A stretch of DNA of 64,000 bases from Bacteroidales bacterium (GCA_023138875.1 JAGLOO010000058.1:1-64000); one strand, 5' to 3'. Positions 1-9,057 are shown, counted from the stretch's first letter. Notes: generated by a model from the letters alone, not told the origin. Numbers and translations are program-made.

Positions 1-709
1 GCAGACCACACTCCCGGTGCCCTTCATTTTCCCACCACCAGCGGCCGGCCCTCACATCCTCACCGGGTTCGATGGCCCTGGTGCAGGGCTCACAGCCTAT
101 ACTCGGAAAACCCCTGTCATGCAACAGGTTATAAGGTATTTCATGCTCCTTTACATAAGCCCACACCTCTTTTTCAGACCAGTTTATCAGCGGGTTAATC
201 TTCACCAGTCCATTGGGCTCATCCCACTCCACCAGGCTGTTAAAGAACCTGGAAACCGATTGGTCCTTCCGCAATCCGCAAATCCACGCCTCCATGCCTT
301 CGAAAGCCCTGGGAAGCTGGGCCACCTTTCTGATACCACAGCACATCTTACGTTTTTCCACACTGTCATAAAAGAGATTGATGCCATTGTTTGCCACCAT
401 CTCTTCCACTTTCAGGGGTTCCGGAAAGTAGGTCTTCATCCGGATCCCAAAATATTTGTTGGTCCGTGCTATAAGGTCATAGGTTTCGGGAAACAGCCTT
501 CCGGTATCCAGTGTAAAAACCTTTGTTTCTCTTTTCTGGCGGATCACCATTTCGGTAAGCACCTGGTCTTCAAGTCCCAGGCTTGTAGAAAGTAAGATCC
601 GTTCCCCGAAATGCTGCAGGAAGTAACCGATCACACCAATGGCACTCTTGTCCTTCAACTCCACATTCCACTGTCGTATCTGCACTTTTAACTGTTCTGT
701 CAACTCCAT
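1..709 (-). CDS. cysH: APS/PAPS reductase CysH, 4Fe-4S type (3' end cut by window)
   Basis: Translating the minus strand from the ATG at 709 gives 236 residues that stay open to base 1. The protein reduces adenylylsulfate (or PAPS) to sulfite in assimilation. An N-terminal PP-loop-like segment (STSLGLEDQV) is followed by TLDTGRLFPETY, the CC pair in KRKMCCGIRK, GLRKDQS, the second pair in GCEPCTRA, the RAGRWWWE segment, and ECGL just before the edge. The next base is compatible with the usual ECGLH redox tail, so only a few residues are probably missing. The CC and CxxC pairs are the [4Fe-4S] ligands of the bacterial APS-reducing subgroup. The start lies one base after the stop of the nucleotidyltransferase gene, so translation is probably coupled. 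Family assignment is firm; APS versus PAPS specificity is inferred from the cysteines. Confidence 0.93.
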   Translation of the reverse strand, partial: MELTEQLKVQIRQWNVELKDKSAIGVIGYFLQHFGERILLSTSLGLEDQVLTEMVIRQKRETKVFTLDTGRLFPETYDLIARTNKYFGIRMKTYFPEPLKVEEMVANNGINLFYDSVEKRKMCCGIRKVAQLPRAFEGMEAWICGLRKDQSVSRFFNSLVEWDEPNGLVKINPLINWSEKEVWAYVKEHEIPYNLLHDRGFPSIGCEPCTRAIEPGEDVRAGRWWWENEGHRECGL

Positions 710-710
710 T

Positions 711-1427
711 TTATGTATAGGATTCAAGTCTACCCATATCGATCCATTCATCCTGGTCGTGCCGGTAAAGATTAATGGGTTTGGTTCTGGCCAGTTCCAG
801 GTAAAAAGGCGTGATTGAGAAACGTTTCTCAGCTGGAAAGAATTTGAAAATAGCATGCTCCATCACCTGAACACAACTGAATGCGATGGGGATCAGGTTT
901 TCCTCAGCGCTATCCACCACGATTGTTTCACCAGTACGGTTATCCCTCCACCCCTTCAACAGGCCGTCCTGATTCATTAGTAAGCTTCGGGAAGTAACGC
1001 GGTCCTTCACGGCCAGTGTCGCAATAGCATTGCTTCTGACATGGGCGTCATACAATTGGGCCAGGTCAATATTGCTCATGATATCCACGTTATGAACAAG
1101 GAAAGGTTCATCCCCGAAAAACCAGGAAGCATGACTGATCCCACCCCCGGTATCGAGTGGTTCATCGCGCTCATGGGAAAACTCGATACGTATCCCGAAG
1201 TGATCCTTTTTCTTTACGAAATCCACAATCATATCCGCAAAATGGTGCACATTGATGATGATCTCGGTAAATCCCTGCTTTTTTAGTTTCAGGATGATAT
1301 GTTCCAGCATGGGGACACCATTCCACTCCACCAGGGCCTTGGGCTTATCATCGGTCATCGGTTTCATCCTTGTACCCAACCCGGCGGCCAGGATCATCGC
1401 TTTACGTCCCTTGGTTTGCAACACCAT
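711..1427 (-). CDS. Sugar-phosphate nucleotidyltransferase (MurU/RmlA-like)
   Basis: A single-domain nucleotidyltransferase of 238 residues. The N-terminal signature MILAAGLGTRMKPMTDDKPK is the nucleotide-binding loop that transfers NMP to a sugar 1-phosphate. DTGGGI and HNVDIMSN (metal-binding aspartate) follow, and WIDMGRLE closes the protein. Length and motifs resemble MurU (MurNAc-1-phosphate uridylyltransferase) and small Bacteroidota NDP-sugar pyrophosphorylases. The start at 1427 is preferred because a purine-rich AGAAGAAAA precedes it; an upstream in-frame ATG at 1463 would add 12 residues crowding the GntR gene. It sits between a GntR regulator and cysH in one direction. No AmgK-like kinase is adjacent, so a MurNAc-recycling role is only possible. 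The substrate is unknown. Confidence 0.85.
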   Translation of the reverse strand: MVLQTKGRKAMILAAGLGTRMKPMTDDKPKALVEWNGVPMLEHIILKLKKQGFTEIIINVHHFADMIVDFVKKKDHFGIRIEFSHERDEPLDTGGGISHASWFFGDEPFLVHNVDIMSNIDLAQLYDAHVRSNAIATLAVKDRVTSRSLLMNQDGLLKGWRDNRTGETIVVDSAEENLIPIAFSCVQVMEHAIFKFFPAEKRFSITPFYLELARTKPINLYRHDQDEWIDMGRLESYT

Positions 1428-1482
1428 TTTTCTTCTGTTATGTTGACAATAACGCGGAAACAAGGATGAATGTTCTGACAGG

Positions 1483-2205
1483 TCAGGTAAGATTCAGGTA
1501 TTTGTAATAAATATCCCGGGTACGCTCCAGATGATCCTTCATTACTATATGGGCCTGATCCTCATCTTGCTCTCTGATGGCTTTTAATATCAGCTTGTGG
1601 AATTTCAGGATATGTGCCTTTTCACCCTCTATGTTTGCATAGATGTAGTTGCGCATCCTGGGAAGCAGGGAGTAAATAGGCTCCATGGTGATCTGCATGA
1701 TCGGATTGGTAGTTGACTTGGTAATGATCAGGTGAAACCTGTTATCGATATCGGCCTCTTTCTGGGTATTGTCAGGATCACAATTCTCAAATTCAACCAG
1801 ATTCTCTTCCAATTCAGCAATGTTCTCCTCTGTCCTGTTCGTTGCAGTAAGTCTGGCAATTTCCGGCTCAAACCTGTATCTCACCTCAATAATCTGGGAA
1901 AGCAGATTCTTATCAAACTTAAGGTCATAATACAGATTAAGGGTTTTGATGGCATCCTCAATATTGATCTCAGATACATGCATCCCGCTCCCCTTCTGTA
2001 TGGTGATCAATCCCCTGGCGTTCAGCCTTCTCAACGCCTCTCTCAACGCTGTCCTGCTCACCCCGAAAGACTCACACATCTCCCTTTCAGTAGGAAGTTT
2101 TGATCCCATTGCCAGCTTTTTCTCCCTGATGGCATTCTCAATGGTCCTTTCAATCCTCTGGCTCAGTGTAAGCTTGTTGCCTATGTTCTGAAATATATCA
2201 TCCAT
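1483..2205 (-). CDS. GntR/FadR-family transcriptional regulator
   Basis: A 240-residue regulator with an N-terminal winged helix (roughly residues 10-75: LPTEREMCESFGVSRTALRE, then GLITIQKGSGMHV) and a C-terminal all-helical FCD ligand domain. The FCD part contains E.R...EPEIA, a DNRFH segment and a late histidine (DHLERT), the usual metal/ligand residues. Such regulators commonly sense carboxylate or sugar acids. The start at 2205 is supported by GAGGAAG five bases upstream; the ORF could extend nine codons further. It is the first gene of a possible unit with the nucleotidyltransferase and cysH, and the next gene upstream, the GHL10 glycosidase, is in the same orientation. The ligand cannot be told from sequence. 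Confidence 0.9.
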   Translation of the reverse strand: MDDIFQNIGNKLTLSQRIERTIENAIREKKLAMGSKLPTEREMCESFGVSRTALREALRRLNARGLITIQKGSGMHVSEINIEDAIKTLNLYYDLKFDKNLLSQIIEVRYRFEPEIARLTATNRTEENIAELEENLVEFENCDPDNTQKEADIDNRFHLIITKSTTNPIMQITMEPIYSLLPRMRNYIYANIEGEKAHILKFHKLILKAIREQDEDQAHIVMKDHLERTRDIYYKYLNLT

Positions 2206-2210
2206 TTGTT

Positions 2211-2217
2211 CTTCCTC
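2211..2217 (-). promoter_or_regulatory. Ribosome binding site of the GntR gene
   Basis: The minus strand reads GAGGAAG five bases before the ATG at 2205. This decides the start over the in-frame ATG at 2232, which has no such site. Confidence 0.55.
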
Positions 2218-2314
2218 AATAAATAAAACCACCCTGTACTACATCTGTTCAAGCGCGTCAAATATACACTATTTACAAGTGTGTTCTGCTATTCAGTTAT
2301 CAACTGCCCTCGTA

Positions 2315-3868
2315 TCATTTTAACCTGAAGGAGGGTGCCCCAACCATGAGCGGAACGCTGAGCTGACTCTCATTGTTCAGCCGGTCCAGAGCTGACATGC
2401 GGTAGATACCTTCCGGAATCCCTTTATCAAAATGAATTTCCCTTTCTCCTGTAACCTCCACCAGGTTCTCAACCTGTTTCAGATACCGTTTTTCGCCCGG
2501 TAAGAACCTGTAAAGCACGTAAAACCTTGTTCTGTTTAATTCATCTGCTTCATCATGTACATCCCAGACTATAGAGTCACCTTCGATCCTCAGGTTGAAC
2601 GGTTCCCGGGGTGCCACAGCATCGATCCATGGCATGACCGGTACCAGGGCCGGAGCAGGACAGTATTTCCGTCGGATTTTCCTGGACAGGGATTGCAGGT
2701 CTTTTCTAAAGAAATGCTTGCTGCTGAAATATCCAAAACCGTCCAATCCTTCCAGTGAACGGACCATATCGATCTGTCGAAAGAAAAACTTCTCTTTCCT
2801 CCAAAGCCTGTGCTCAGACTTTTTACTGAGGCGGTAAGGGGCCAGCCCCACATATACCGATCTTCCGTAACCAAAATCATTCCACCAGTAGGCCAGGGTG
2901 GAAAAATCAGCAGCAGGATGATCATCCCGCCAGTATAACTGGGGTATGAGGTAATCAATCCATCCTTTACGTTGCCAGGAGATCACATCAGCATAGAGAC
3001 CGTCAAAGTTAGTTATTCCAGCTGAAGTCTCAGAACCTAACGGATCTTCGGTCCTGTTCCTCCACACTCCAAAGGGACTGATTCCGAATTTCACCCAGGG
3101 TTTCTGCGATTTGATGGCTGTCTGGAGCACCTGGATGATTGTATCCACATTGTGTCTTCTCCACTCCTCAATTCTGTCAGGAAAATAATGACCTCCAAAC
3201 TTCACGAATTCTGCGCTATCAGGCAGATCCTCACCCTGGATCGTGTAAGGATAGAAATAATCATCAAAATGGACAGCATCCACATCATATCGCCTGACCA
3301 CATCCAGCACTACATTTTTCAAGAATTCCCAAACCTGCGGATTTGCCGGTGAAAAATATACCCGTGAGCCATAATCAAAAGTCCATTCCGGGTACCTATG
3401 CATGATGTGATCGTTCGACAGTTCCTCTTGCAGATTTAGTTTGATCCTGTACGGATTAAACCAGGCATGAAATTCCATGCCACGACTGTGCGTCTCCTCG
3501 ATCCAGAACTTCAGGGGATCGAAGTAAGGCTCCGGTGCCTTGCCCTGTTGGCCTGAAATGTACCGAGACCATGGTTCGAGTTCAGAAGGATAGATGGCAT
3601 CGGCCGCGGGTCTGACTTGTAGAATGATGGCATTGATCCCGTTCAATTTGTGGTGATCAAGTATCCTCAGGACCTCCTCCTGCAGCTGGCCGGAACTCAA
3701 ACCAGGCCTTGAAGGCCAATCAATATTTGCAACGGTAGATACCCAGACACCCCTGAATTCACGTTTTGGGGACTGGCAGTATAGCGCTTGTATGACAAGT
3801 ACAAACATCCCTGCAATGAATAACACACGCATTCTTATAATCTTCTTTTTCAATCTTTTAATACCCAT
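2315..3868 (-). CDS. GHL10-type (DUF187) glycosyl hydrolase-like exported protein
   Basis: A 517-residue exported protein. A basic start and hydrophobic stretch (MRVLFIAGMFVLVIQALYC) form a signal peptide. The mature part opens with REFRGVWVSTVANIDWPS, the hallmark of the glycosyl hydrolase-like 10 family, followed by a TIM-barrel: GINAIILQVRP, HAWFNPYRI, DAVHFDDYFYPY, GISPFGVW, DYLIPQLYW. The last ~100 residues look like a beta-sandwich (FnIII-like). Relatives in Bacteroidota and Bacillus (YngK) are thought to act on peptidoglycan or other glycans, but activity is rarely proven. It lies next to the kinase-MurQ fusion, which fits a cell-wall recycling context by inference. A second in-frame ATG at 3832 is an equally plausible start. 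Confidence 0.88.
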   Translation of the reverse strand: MGIKRLKKKIIRMRVLFIAGMFVLVIQALYCQSPKREFRGVWVSTVANIDWPSRPGLSSGQLQEEVLRILDHHKLNGINAIILQVRPAADAIYPSELEPWSRYISGQQGKAPEPYFDPLKFWIEETHSRGMEFHAWFNPYRIKLNLQEELSNDHIMHRYPEWTFDYGSRVYFSPANPQVWEFLKNVVLDVVRRYDVDAVHFDDYFYPYTIQGEDLPDSAEFVKFGGHYFPDRIEEWRRHNVDTIIQVLQTAIKSQKPWVKFGISPFGVWRNRTEDPLGSETSAGITNFDGLYADVISWQRKGWIDYLIPQLYWRDDHPAADFSTLAYWWNDFGYGRSVYVGLAPYRLSKKSEHRLWRKEKFFFRQIDMVRSLEGLDGFGYFSSKHFFRKDLQSLSRKIRRKYCPAPALVPVMPWIDAVAPREPFNLRIEGDSIVWDVHDEADELNRTRFYVLYRFLPGEKRYLKQVENLVEVTGEREIHFDKGIPEGIYRMSALDRLNNESQLSVPLMVGAPSFRLK

Positions 3869-4129
3869 TTACGAAAATTTATACGTTTTTATTATGCAAT
3901 GTGAAACAAATTACGTTAAATTTGTCATACATCTTTCATGTTATTGCATAATGTTATTCAACACTCCTCTGAAAATACCCGTCCGGGTGAATGGTCTATT
4001 ACAGAAAGCATTGATCATGATCTGTTCCCGGGACCTGGAGTATATTATATCATATTAAGCAATCCCCGGATCTACATGGCCAAACCCATTATAGTTCATT
4101 AATCAACGTGAAATAAGATAAGGAGAAAA
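3869..4129. promoter_or_regulatory. Divergent intergenic region with a 10-bp inverted repeat
   Basis: This 261-bp AT-rich gap separates the divergent GHL10 and kinase-MurQ genes. It contains ATTATGCAAT (3891-3900) and its exact reverse complement ATTGCATAAT (3943-3952), separated by 42 bases, plus a small ACCCG/CGGGT dyad near 3980. The paired sites could be operators for a regulator of the divergent promoters. No promoter was placed with confidence. Confidence 0.35.
4120..4125 (+). promoter_or_regulatory. Strong Shine-Dalgarno site of the kinase-MurQ fusion gene
   Basis: AAGGAG lies four bases before the ATG at 4130. A full Shine-Dalgarno match is unusual among the genes of this window, so it fixes this start. 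Confidence 0.6.
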
Positions 4130-5794
4130 ATGATTTTAATAGCCGACAGCGGATCCACGAAGACCGATTGGAGATTGATTGATGGAGCGCAGATGCATTC
4201 TATGTCCACACAAGGGATTAATCCTTATCATTCCACCAAGGAAGAAATTGCGGCCGAACTGGATAAACTGGATGTAGCAGGAGATGACCGGAGCATCCTT
4301 GAGATCCATTTTTATGGCTCAGGGGTGGCCAATGAGGCGATGAAGGATGTACTCCGAAAATGCCTTCGACGCAGATTTGGAGAGCATCCGATCATCCAGG
4401 TTGAAGATGATTTGCTGGGAGTAGCACGGGCTCTTTTCCAGAAGGAGAATGGTATTGCCTGTATTCTGGGGACCGGTTCAAATTCATGTTTCTACCACGA
4501 TGGGAAGATAGCGGATAAGGTCCCGGCCCTGGGCTATTCACTGGGTGATGAAGGGAGCGGAACTGACATTGGGAAACGGCTGGTGAATGCACTTCATAAG
4601 CGAAACCTGAGTGATACACTGAGAGAGAAAATCATTTCTGAAGAGGGACTCTCCATGGACCAGATCCTGGAAAACGTTTATAAAAAGCCACATGCCAACC
4701 GGTACCTGGCTTCTCTGACAAAAATCGCAGGCAAGCATATCGCACACAAAGAGATCAGGGAGATCGTTTCCAGGGCTTTTGAGGACTTCTTTGAAAAGAA
4801 TATTTCAAAATATTCGGACTTTGAAACCTATGAAATCGGATTTGCAGGCTCTGTGGCATATCACTTTCGCGATGTCCTGAAAGGGGTACTTCAACAACAT
4901 AACCTGACATGCAGTCAGATCATCGCTTCACCTATTGATGGCCTGGTGAAATATCACAAGCAGAATCTTATAAAAAAGCAGAGCAGCGCCGAATCCATTA
5001 CTGAATCATCCTCCAGGTACGAAAACCTTGAAGGGATGTCGGTCATGGAATTGCTGGAAAATATTAACAGGGAAGACAGTGCTGTTCACACAGCGGTCCA
5101 ATCCATTATACCCCAGATCGAAAAACTTGTAGAAGGCATCATTCCCCGGATCATGAAGGGGGGACGCCTTTTCTATGTAGGAGCCGGAACCAGCGGCAGG
5201 CTTGGGATATTGGATGCCTCCGAGATCCCTCCCACCTTTGGAGTTCCCTACGACATTGTGATCGGGATCATCGCGGGTGGTGACAAAGCCATACGGAAAG
5301 CGGTTGAATCGGCTGAAGATGATATTCACGGAGCCTGGCATGATCTGGCCAAATTTAAGCCGGGAAAGAATGATATCATTGTCGGAATTGCCGCTTCCGG
5401 CAGGACACCCTACGTGATTGGTGCAGTGAAGGATGGACGAAAAGAGGGATTACTCACAGCTTGCATTACCAACAATCCGAATTCCAAGCTTGCCAGATCG
5501 GTGGAAGTGCCCCTGGAGGCCCTGGTGGGGCCTGAATTTGTCACCGGAAGCACACGAATGAAAGCCGGAACGGCACAGAAGCTGATCCTGAATATGATTA
5601 CCACCTCCACCATGATCAAACTGGGAAGGGTAAAGGGCAATAAGATGGTTGACATGCAACTTACCAATCAGAAACTGGTCGAGCGGGGATCGCGGATGAT
5701 CAGTGATGAATTGGGCCTGGACCTCGAGGAATCACAACGTTTGTTGCTCCTTCACGGTTCGGTGAGGAACGTCCTGGAAAATTTCGCGCTATAA
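4130..5794 (+). CDS. murQ: Fusion: BadF-type N-acetylhexosamine kinase + MurQ etherase
   Basis: One 554-residue reading frame holds two enzymes. Residues 1-~285 are an ASKHA kinase of the BadF/GlcNAc-kinase group: DSGSTKTDW (phosphate 1), GTGSNS (phosphate 2), LGDEGSGTDIG, and FAGSVA (adenosine). Residues ~300-554 are N-acetylmuramic acid 6-phosphate etherase: GAGTSGRLGILDASEIPPTFG, GIAASGRTPYVIG, GPEFVTGSTRMKAGTAQK, VDMQLTNQKL. Together they could phosphorylate MurNAc (or GlcNAc) and cleave the D-lactyl ether to GlcNAc-6-phosphate in the cytoplasm. The MurQ part ends soon after LLLLHGSVRNV, so it lacks the last ~30-40 residues of the E. coli enzyme. Kinase specificity is inferred from the fusion. 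A short linker near 286-295 (KKQSSAESITE) joins the halves without a stop. Confidence 0.92.
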   Translation: MILIADSGSTKTDWRLIDGAQMHSMSTQGINPYHSTKEEIAAELDKLDVAGDDRSILEIHFYGSGVANEAMKDVLRKCLRRRFGEHPIIQVEDDLLGVARALFQKENGIACILGTGSNSCFYHDGKIADKVPALGYSLGDEGSGTDIGKRLVNALHKRNLSDTLREKIISEEGLSMDQILENVYKKPHANRYLASLTKIAGKHIAHKEIREIVSRAFEDFFEKNISKYSDFETYEIGFAGSVAYHFRDVLKGVLQQHNLTCSQIIASPIDGLVKYHKQNLIKKQSSAESITESSSRYENLEGMSVMELLENINREDSAVHTAVQSIIPQIEKLVEGIIPRIMKGGRLFYVGAGTSGRLGILDASEIPPTFGVPYDIVIGIIAGGDKAIRKAVESAEDDIHGAWHDLAKFKPGKNDIIVGIAASGRTPYVIGAVKDGRKEGLLTACITNNPNSKLARSVEVPLEALVGPEFVTGSTRMKAGTAQKLILNMITTSTMIKLGRVKGNKMVDMQLTNQKLVERGSRMISDELGLDLEESQRLLLLHGSVRNVLENFAL

Positions 5795-5813
5795 GTTCTG
5801 GAACTTTCGTAAA

Positions 5814-5838
5814 ACTATTTTGTACTACTATTTTGTAC
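5814..5838. repeat. Short direct repeat between convergent genes
   Basis: ACTATTTTGTAC occurs twice (5814-5825 and 5827-5838) and a third partial copy (ACTATTT) follows into the qmoC stop. No convincing hairpin terminator was seen in this 46-bp convergent gap. Confidence 0.6.
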
Positions 5839-5840
5839 AA

Positions 5841-6935
5841 CTATTTCCTTCCAATGGAACGGGCATACAGCAATGCAGTGGTCCGGTAAAAGATATGACC
5901 CAGTTTGGTGAAAGGAAGGTACATGATCACAAACCAAACGGCCACCAGATGGAAAAAGTAGAGGTGGTAGGCACAGGACCAGTTCCCGAACCGGGCTAGC
6001 TGCACCAGCGTACCTGACAGGGTCAAAAGGCCAATGGCTGTAAGCAATAACCAGTCGGTATAGCTACTCTTCCCGAATACACTCCTGTTAAACAAACGCT
6101 GATAAACCATAATGCCCAGTCCGCTGTAGATCATCAGGGAGGCCACATTTCCTGCGATCTTAAATGGATTCCGAAAGGGCAAGGGATAATTTCCTGTATG
6201 GGAAGCCCAGATGGCGTAAAGGGTCACAAGAATCAATAATCCAAATCCAAAAAAAAGCATCATGTGTGCAATCTTCCTGGTACGCTGTGATCCGCATGCG
6301 GAGAAATTGGAATGTGAAAGGATCTCACCCAGGACAGGAAAAATCTTACTCCCGGCACCGGTTTCCTGACCGGAAGACGGGACCAACCGTTTCATGTCCT
6401 TCCAGAAGGATACCAGCCCAAGAAAAGCCACTCCATAGAAAAGGAGAGTGATCAGGGTAAAGGTGGAATTGAGCCACACATGGGGAAAGAATCCGGAGTA
6501 ATCCACAGGGCCCTCTGGGATCTTAAAGGTACCGGCAACGGATAAAATGGATGCAATGACCATCACCGGTATCAGGATGGCAACCGGAAGCCACGCCGGT
6601 TCACTGACCAGTTTTCCAAGGAAACGGGGACGTGCATAATGCATGTAGGTCTTCTGCCTTACAGCGGCAATCACATCCGCAGGTTTCACATCCCTGGGAC
6701 AATAACTGCTGCAATCCCCGCACTGGAAACACAACCACACGTCCACATTTCCGATCAGTTTCTCCTTTAAACCCCAGCCCGACCATATCATCTCCTTTCT
6801 AGGGAATGGTCTCTCAGCCGGAGCCAGGGAACATACCGCGGAACAGTTCCCGCATTGCATACACTGGTTCAGCTGTGAACCGCTCATCCGGATCAGCTCC
6901 CTTTTAAACCCTATATCTGGCTTCACATCCATCAT
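5841..6935 (-). CDS. qmoC: QmoC, membrane subunit of quinone-interacting oxidoreductase
   Basis: A 364-residue subunit that passes electrons between the quinone pool and QmoAB. The N-terminal ~90 residues carry two [4Fe-4S] motifs (CMQCGNCSAVC and CFQCGDCSSYC, each completed by a following cysteine or CP). About six membrane helices follow (roughly residues 117-137, 155-176, 225-246, 262-280, 295-312, 325-345), with histidines suited to cytochrome b heme ligation (KIAHMM, YHLYFFH). This HdrC-HdrE-like plan is that of QmoC. It is the last gene of aprBA-qmoABC; its ATG at 6935 is six bases after the qmoB stop. In sulfate reducers it feeds electrons from menaquinol to AprBA; in sulfur oxidisers flow may be reversed. 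Similarity to HdrE-type proteins alone would be ambiguous, but the neighbours settle it. Confidence 0.93.
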   Translation of the reverse strand: MMDVKPDIGFKRELIRMSGSQLNQCMQCGNCSAVCSLAPAERPFPRKEMIWSGWGLKEKLIGNVDVWLCFQCGDCSSYCPRDVKPADVIAAVRQKTYMHYARPRFLGKLVSEPAWLPVAILIPVMVIASILSVAGTFKIPEGPVDYSGFFPHVWLNSTFTLITLLFYGVAFLGLVSFWKDMKRLVPSSGQETGAGSKIFPVLGEILSHSNFSACGSQRTRKIAHMMLFFGFGLLILVTLYAIWASHTGNYPLPFRNPFKIAGNVASLMIYSGLGIMVYQRLFNRSVFGKSSYTDWLLLTAIGLLTLSGTLVQLARFGNWSCAYHLYFFHLVAVWFVIMYLPFTKLGHIFYRTTALLYARSIGRK

Positions 6936-6941
6936 TCAACT

Positions 6942-9056
6942 TTATAGACTCTTAAACGGATTTGGTCCAATCAATTCCAATTCCTCCACGTATTCATTGA
7001 TGATTTTCTGAATCTCCCGATAATCTGTGATCTCCACAAACCGGGTTCGGATCCGCTCGGGTTCCAGCATCATGGTCTCCAGGGTTTCCTGGAGGTTTTC
7101 TCCCCTTTGTTCGGTAAGCTCGCTTCCATGAATAAAATGACACTGGTAATCATCTCCGGGTTTGCATCCGATCTGAAGAATCCCATCGTAACCATGAGAA
7201 AGTGCATCGGATATCCATACCTTATTAACGGACCCGAGGCACCGGACAGGGATGATGCGTATATATGGGCTGAATTTCAGCCTGTTAACACCTGCAGCAT
7301 CCAGTGCAGGATAGGCATCATTTTCACAGACAAAAACGAGTATTCGTGGTTTTTCCTCAAATTCATCGGGTACATGGATGGACTTGATCATGGCAGAAAC
7401 ACTGTTGATGGAGAAGTCGGCAAATCCGATCACGCGTTCAGGACATGAACCCACACAGATACCGCACCTGCGGCAACGAGACGGATTGGACAATGGGGTT
7501 CCTTTCTCATCCTCATCATAAGCACCAAAAGGACACTCTTCGGTGCACCGTTTGCAATCTGTACAACGATCCATATATAACTCTGGGAAGGTAAGGTCAC
7601 CTGCCCTTGGATGAACGGCTTCTCCCCTCTTCACACATTCAATGCACTGGATCGCCTTCATCATCGCTCCTGCTCCATCTTCCCTGCTTGATTCCAGGTC
7701 CATAGGCGCCCTGACAGTTCCCGCTGCATATATACCAGTTCTCCTGGTCTCATAGGGAAAACAAATAAAATGGGAATCCGAAAAACTGTATTCTATCTCA
7801 GGCAGTCCCTTACCCAGCCGGTATTGAAGCTGCAGGTCCTCCGTACTGGAAGGAACCATGCCTGTGGCCAACACCACCATATCAGTTTCGAGACTTATCA
7901 TTTCATCGAGCAGGGAATCCTTTACTGTCACCCGGACCCGGGCGTCATCCGGTGAAACCGAATCTACTACGCCACTTGTCAGGAATATGGCATCATCAGA
8001 TTGAACCATTTTATAGAACTCCTCCTGGAATCCCATCGTTCGGATGTCCCTGTATATAATATATACCTGTGCCTCCGGATTTCTCTCCCTTACATAAAGG
8101 GCCTGTTTCAGGGCAGCGCTGCAACAATAGGATGAACAGTATGGCAGATGCGCTTCATCCCTTGATCCCGCACATAGGATAAACAATACCCGGTCTGGTA
8201 TTTTCTCTCTCTTTGAGTGCTTTTCAAACTCCTCAAGGGTTTTTATTTTAGGTGACAATCCATACCCCATGTGACCCAGCCTTGTGGCATCATAAGGCTT
8301 CCATCCAGTGGATACAACCACAGAACCAACTGTGAGAGAAGTTTCCTTACCATTTTCCAGCTGTACTAAGAAATTGCCCGGCTCACCGGAGATAGAACCT
8401 ATGGTACTGTCCAGATAAACCTCTACTTCAGGATGAGCAAGGACCTGTTCAGCAAGCACTGAAGTATCGGGTTCGCGAAGCTCCCCATGACCATCCAGAG
8501 CGGGCATCAGTTTGTAAAGCCGCCCTGCATATCCACCCAGAGAATCACTTTTTTCTACCAGGTGCACCCTGTAACCGGCTGAAGCACCGTCCAGTGTAGC
8601 AGTGAGCCCCGCCAATCCTCCTCCAACCACAAGGATGTCTGAATGAACCTGTTCGGGTATGTAAGGATGAATATCAGAAATAGCACCAAGATTCGCGAGA
8701 CCCATCCTGAGATGGTCCTCTGCACACATCTGAGTGTCTTCATCATCCGGTTCCATCACCCATACTACATGCTCCCTCAGGTTGATCCGTTCCACATAAA
8801 CTCCATCCATTCGGAACTGTTCGGATTTAACCCTTGGTGAGCATGCCGCAATGGCCAGACGGTCCGCACCCGCATCACGGACTAACCTGAGCAGGTGATC
8901 AATTCCCTCTTCCGAACAGAGGGCAGGGTGTTTCATGCAGGCAATTCCATCCACCTCTTCACCTGCCACTTGCATGAGGTGCTCCATATCGATGCCATCA
9001 CCGATGCCACATCCGGTGCAAACAGCAAGTGCCATATGCTTTTTTAATCCTTCCAT
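6942..9056 (-). CDS. qmoB: QmoB, HdrA/MvhD-like flavin-iron-sulfur subunit
   Basis: A 704-residue HdrA-like flavoprotein. An N-terminal segment with CTGCGIGDGIDME and a CSPR motif precedes a FAD Rossmann fold (DILVVGGGLAGLTATLDGAS). Next come FILCAGSRD and a cysteine cluster (YCSSYCCSAALKQA), a two-cluster ferredoxin insert (CTDCKRCTEECPFGAY, CRRCGICVGSCPE) around residues 490-540, and a C-terminal MvhD-like domain (FVCENDAYPALD; PVRCLGSV; IGCKPGDDYQCHF). That order matches QmoB. The stop of qmoA, one base and then this ATG (TGAAATG) make translational coupling likely. An internal ATG at 9035 is a possible alternative start. It should sit on the cytoplasmic face bound to QmoA and QmoC. Confidence 0.93.
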   Translation of the reverse strand: MEGLKKHMALAVCTGCGIGDGIDMEHLMQVAGEEVDGIACMKHPALCSEEGIDHLLRLVRDAGADRLAIAACSPRVKSEQFRMDGVYVERINLREHVVWVMEPDDEDTQMCAEDHLRMGLANLGAISDIHPYIPEQVHSDILVVGGGLAGLTATLDGASAGYRVHLVEKSDSLGGYAGRLYKLMPALDGHGELREPDTSVLAEQVLAHPEVEVYLDSTIGSISGEPGNFLVQLENGKETSLTVGSVVVSTGWKPYDATRLGHMGYGLSPKIKTLEEFEKHSKREKIPDRVLFILCAGSRDEAHLPYCSSYCCSAALKQALYVRERNPEAQVYIIYRDIRTMGFQEEFYKMVQSDDAIFLTSGVVDSVSPDDARVRVTVKDSLLDEMISLETDMVVLATGMVPSSTEDLQLQYRLGKGLPEIEYSFSDSHFICFPYETRRTGIYAAGTVRAPMDLESSREDGAGAMMKAIQCIECVKRGEAVHPRAGDLTFPELYMDRCTDCKRCTEECPFGAYDEDEKGTPLSNPSRCRRCGICVGSCPERVIGFADFSINSVSAMIKSIHVPDEFEEKPRILVFVCENDAYPALDAAGVNRLKFSPYIRIIPVRCLGSVNKVWISDALSHGYDGILQIGCKPGDDYQCHFIHGSELTEQRGENLQETLETMMLEPERIRTRFVEITDYREIQKIINEYVEELELIGPNPFKSL

Positions 9057-9057
9057 T

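Noticed and set aside
17-595. Plus-strand frame at the left edge
   Set aside because: It is the antisense shadow of cysH, whose minus-strand translation contains all family motifs.
6601-6786. Cysteine-rich small frame inside qmoC
   Set aside because: An alternative-frame shadow on the same strand of the qmoC iron-sulfur region.
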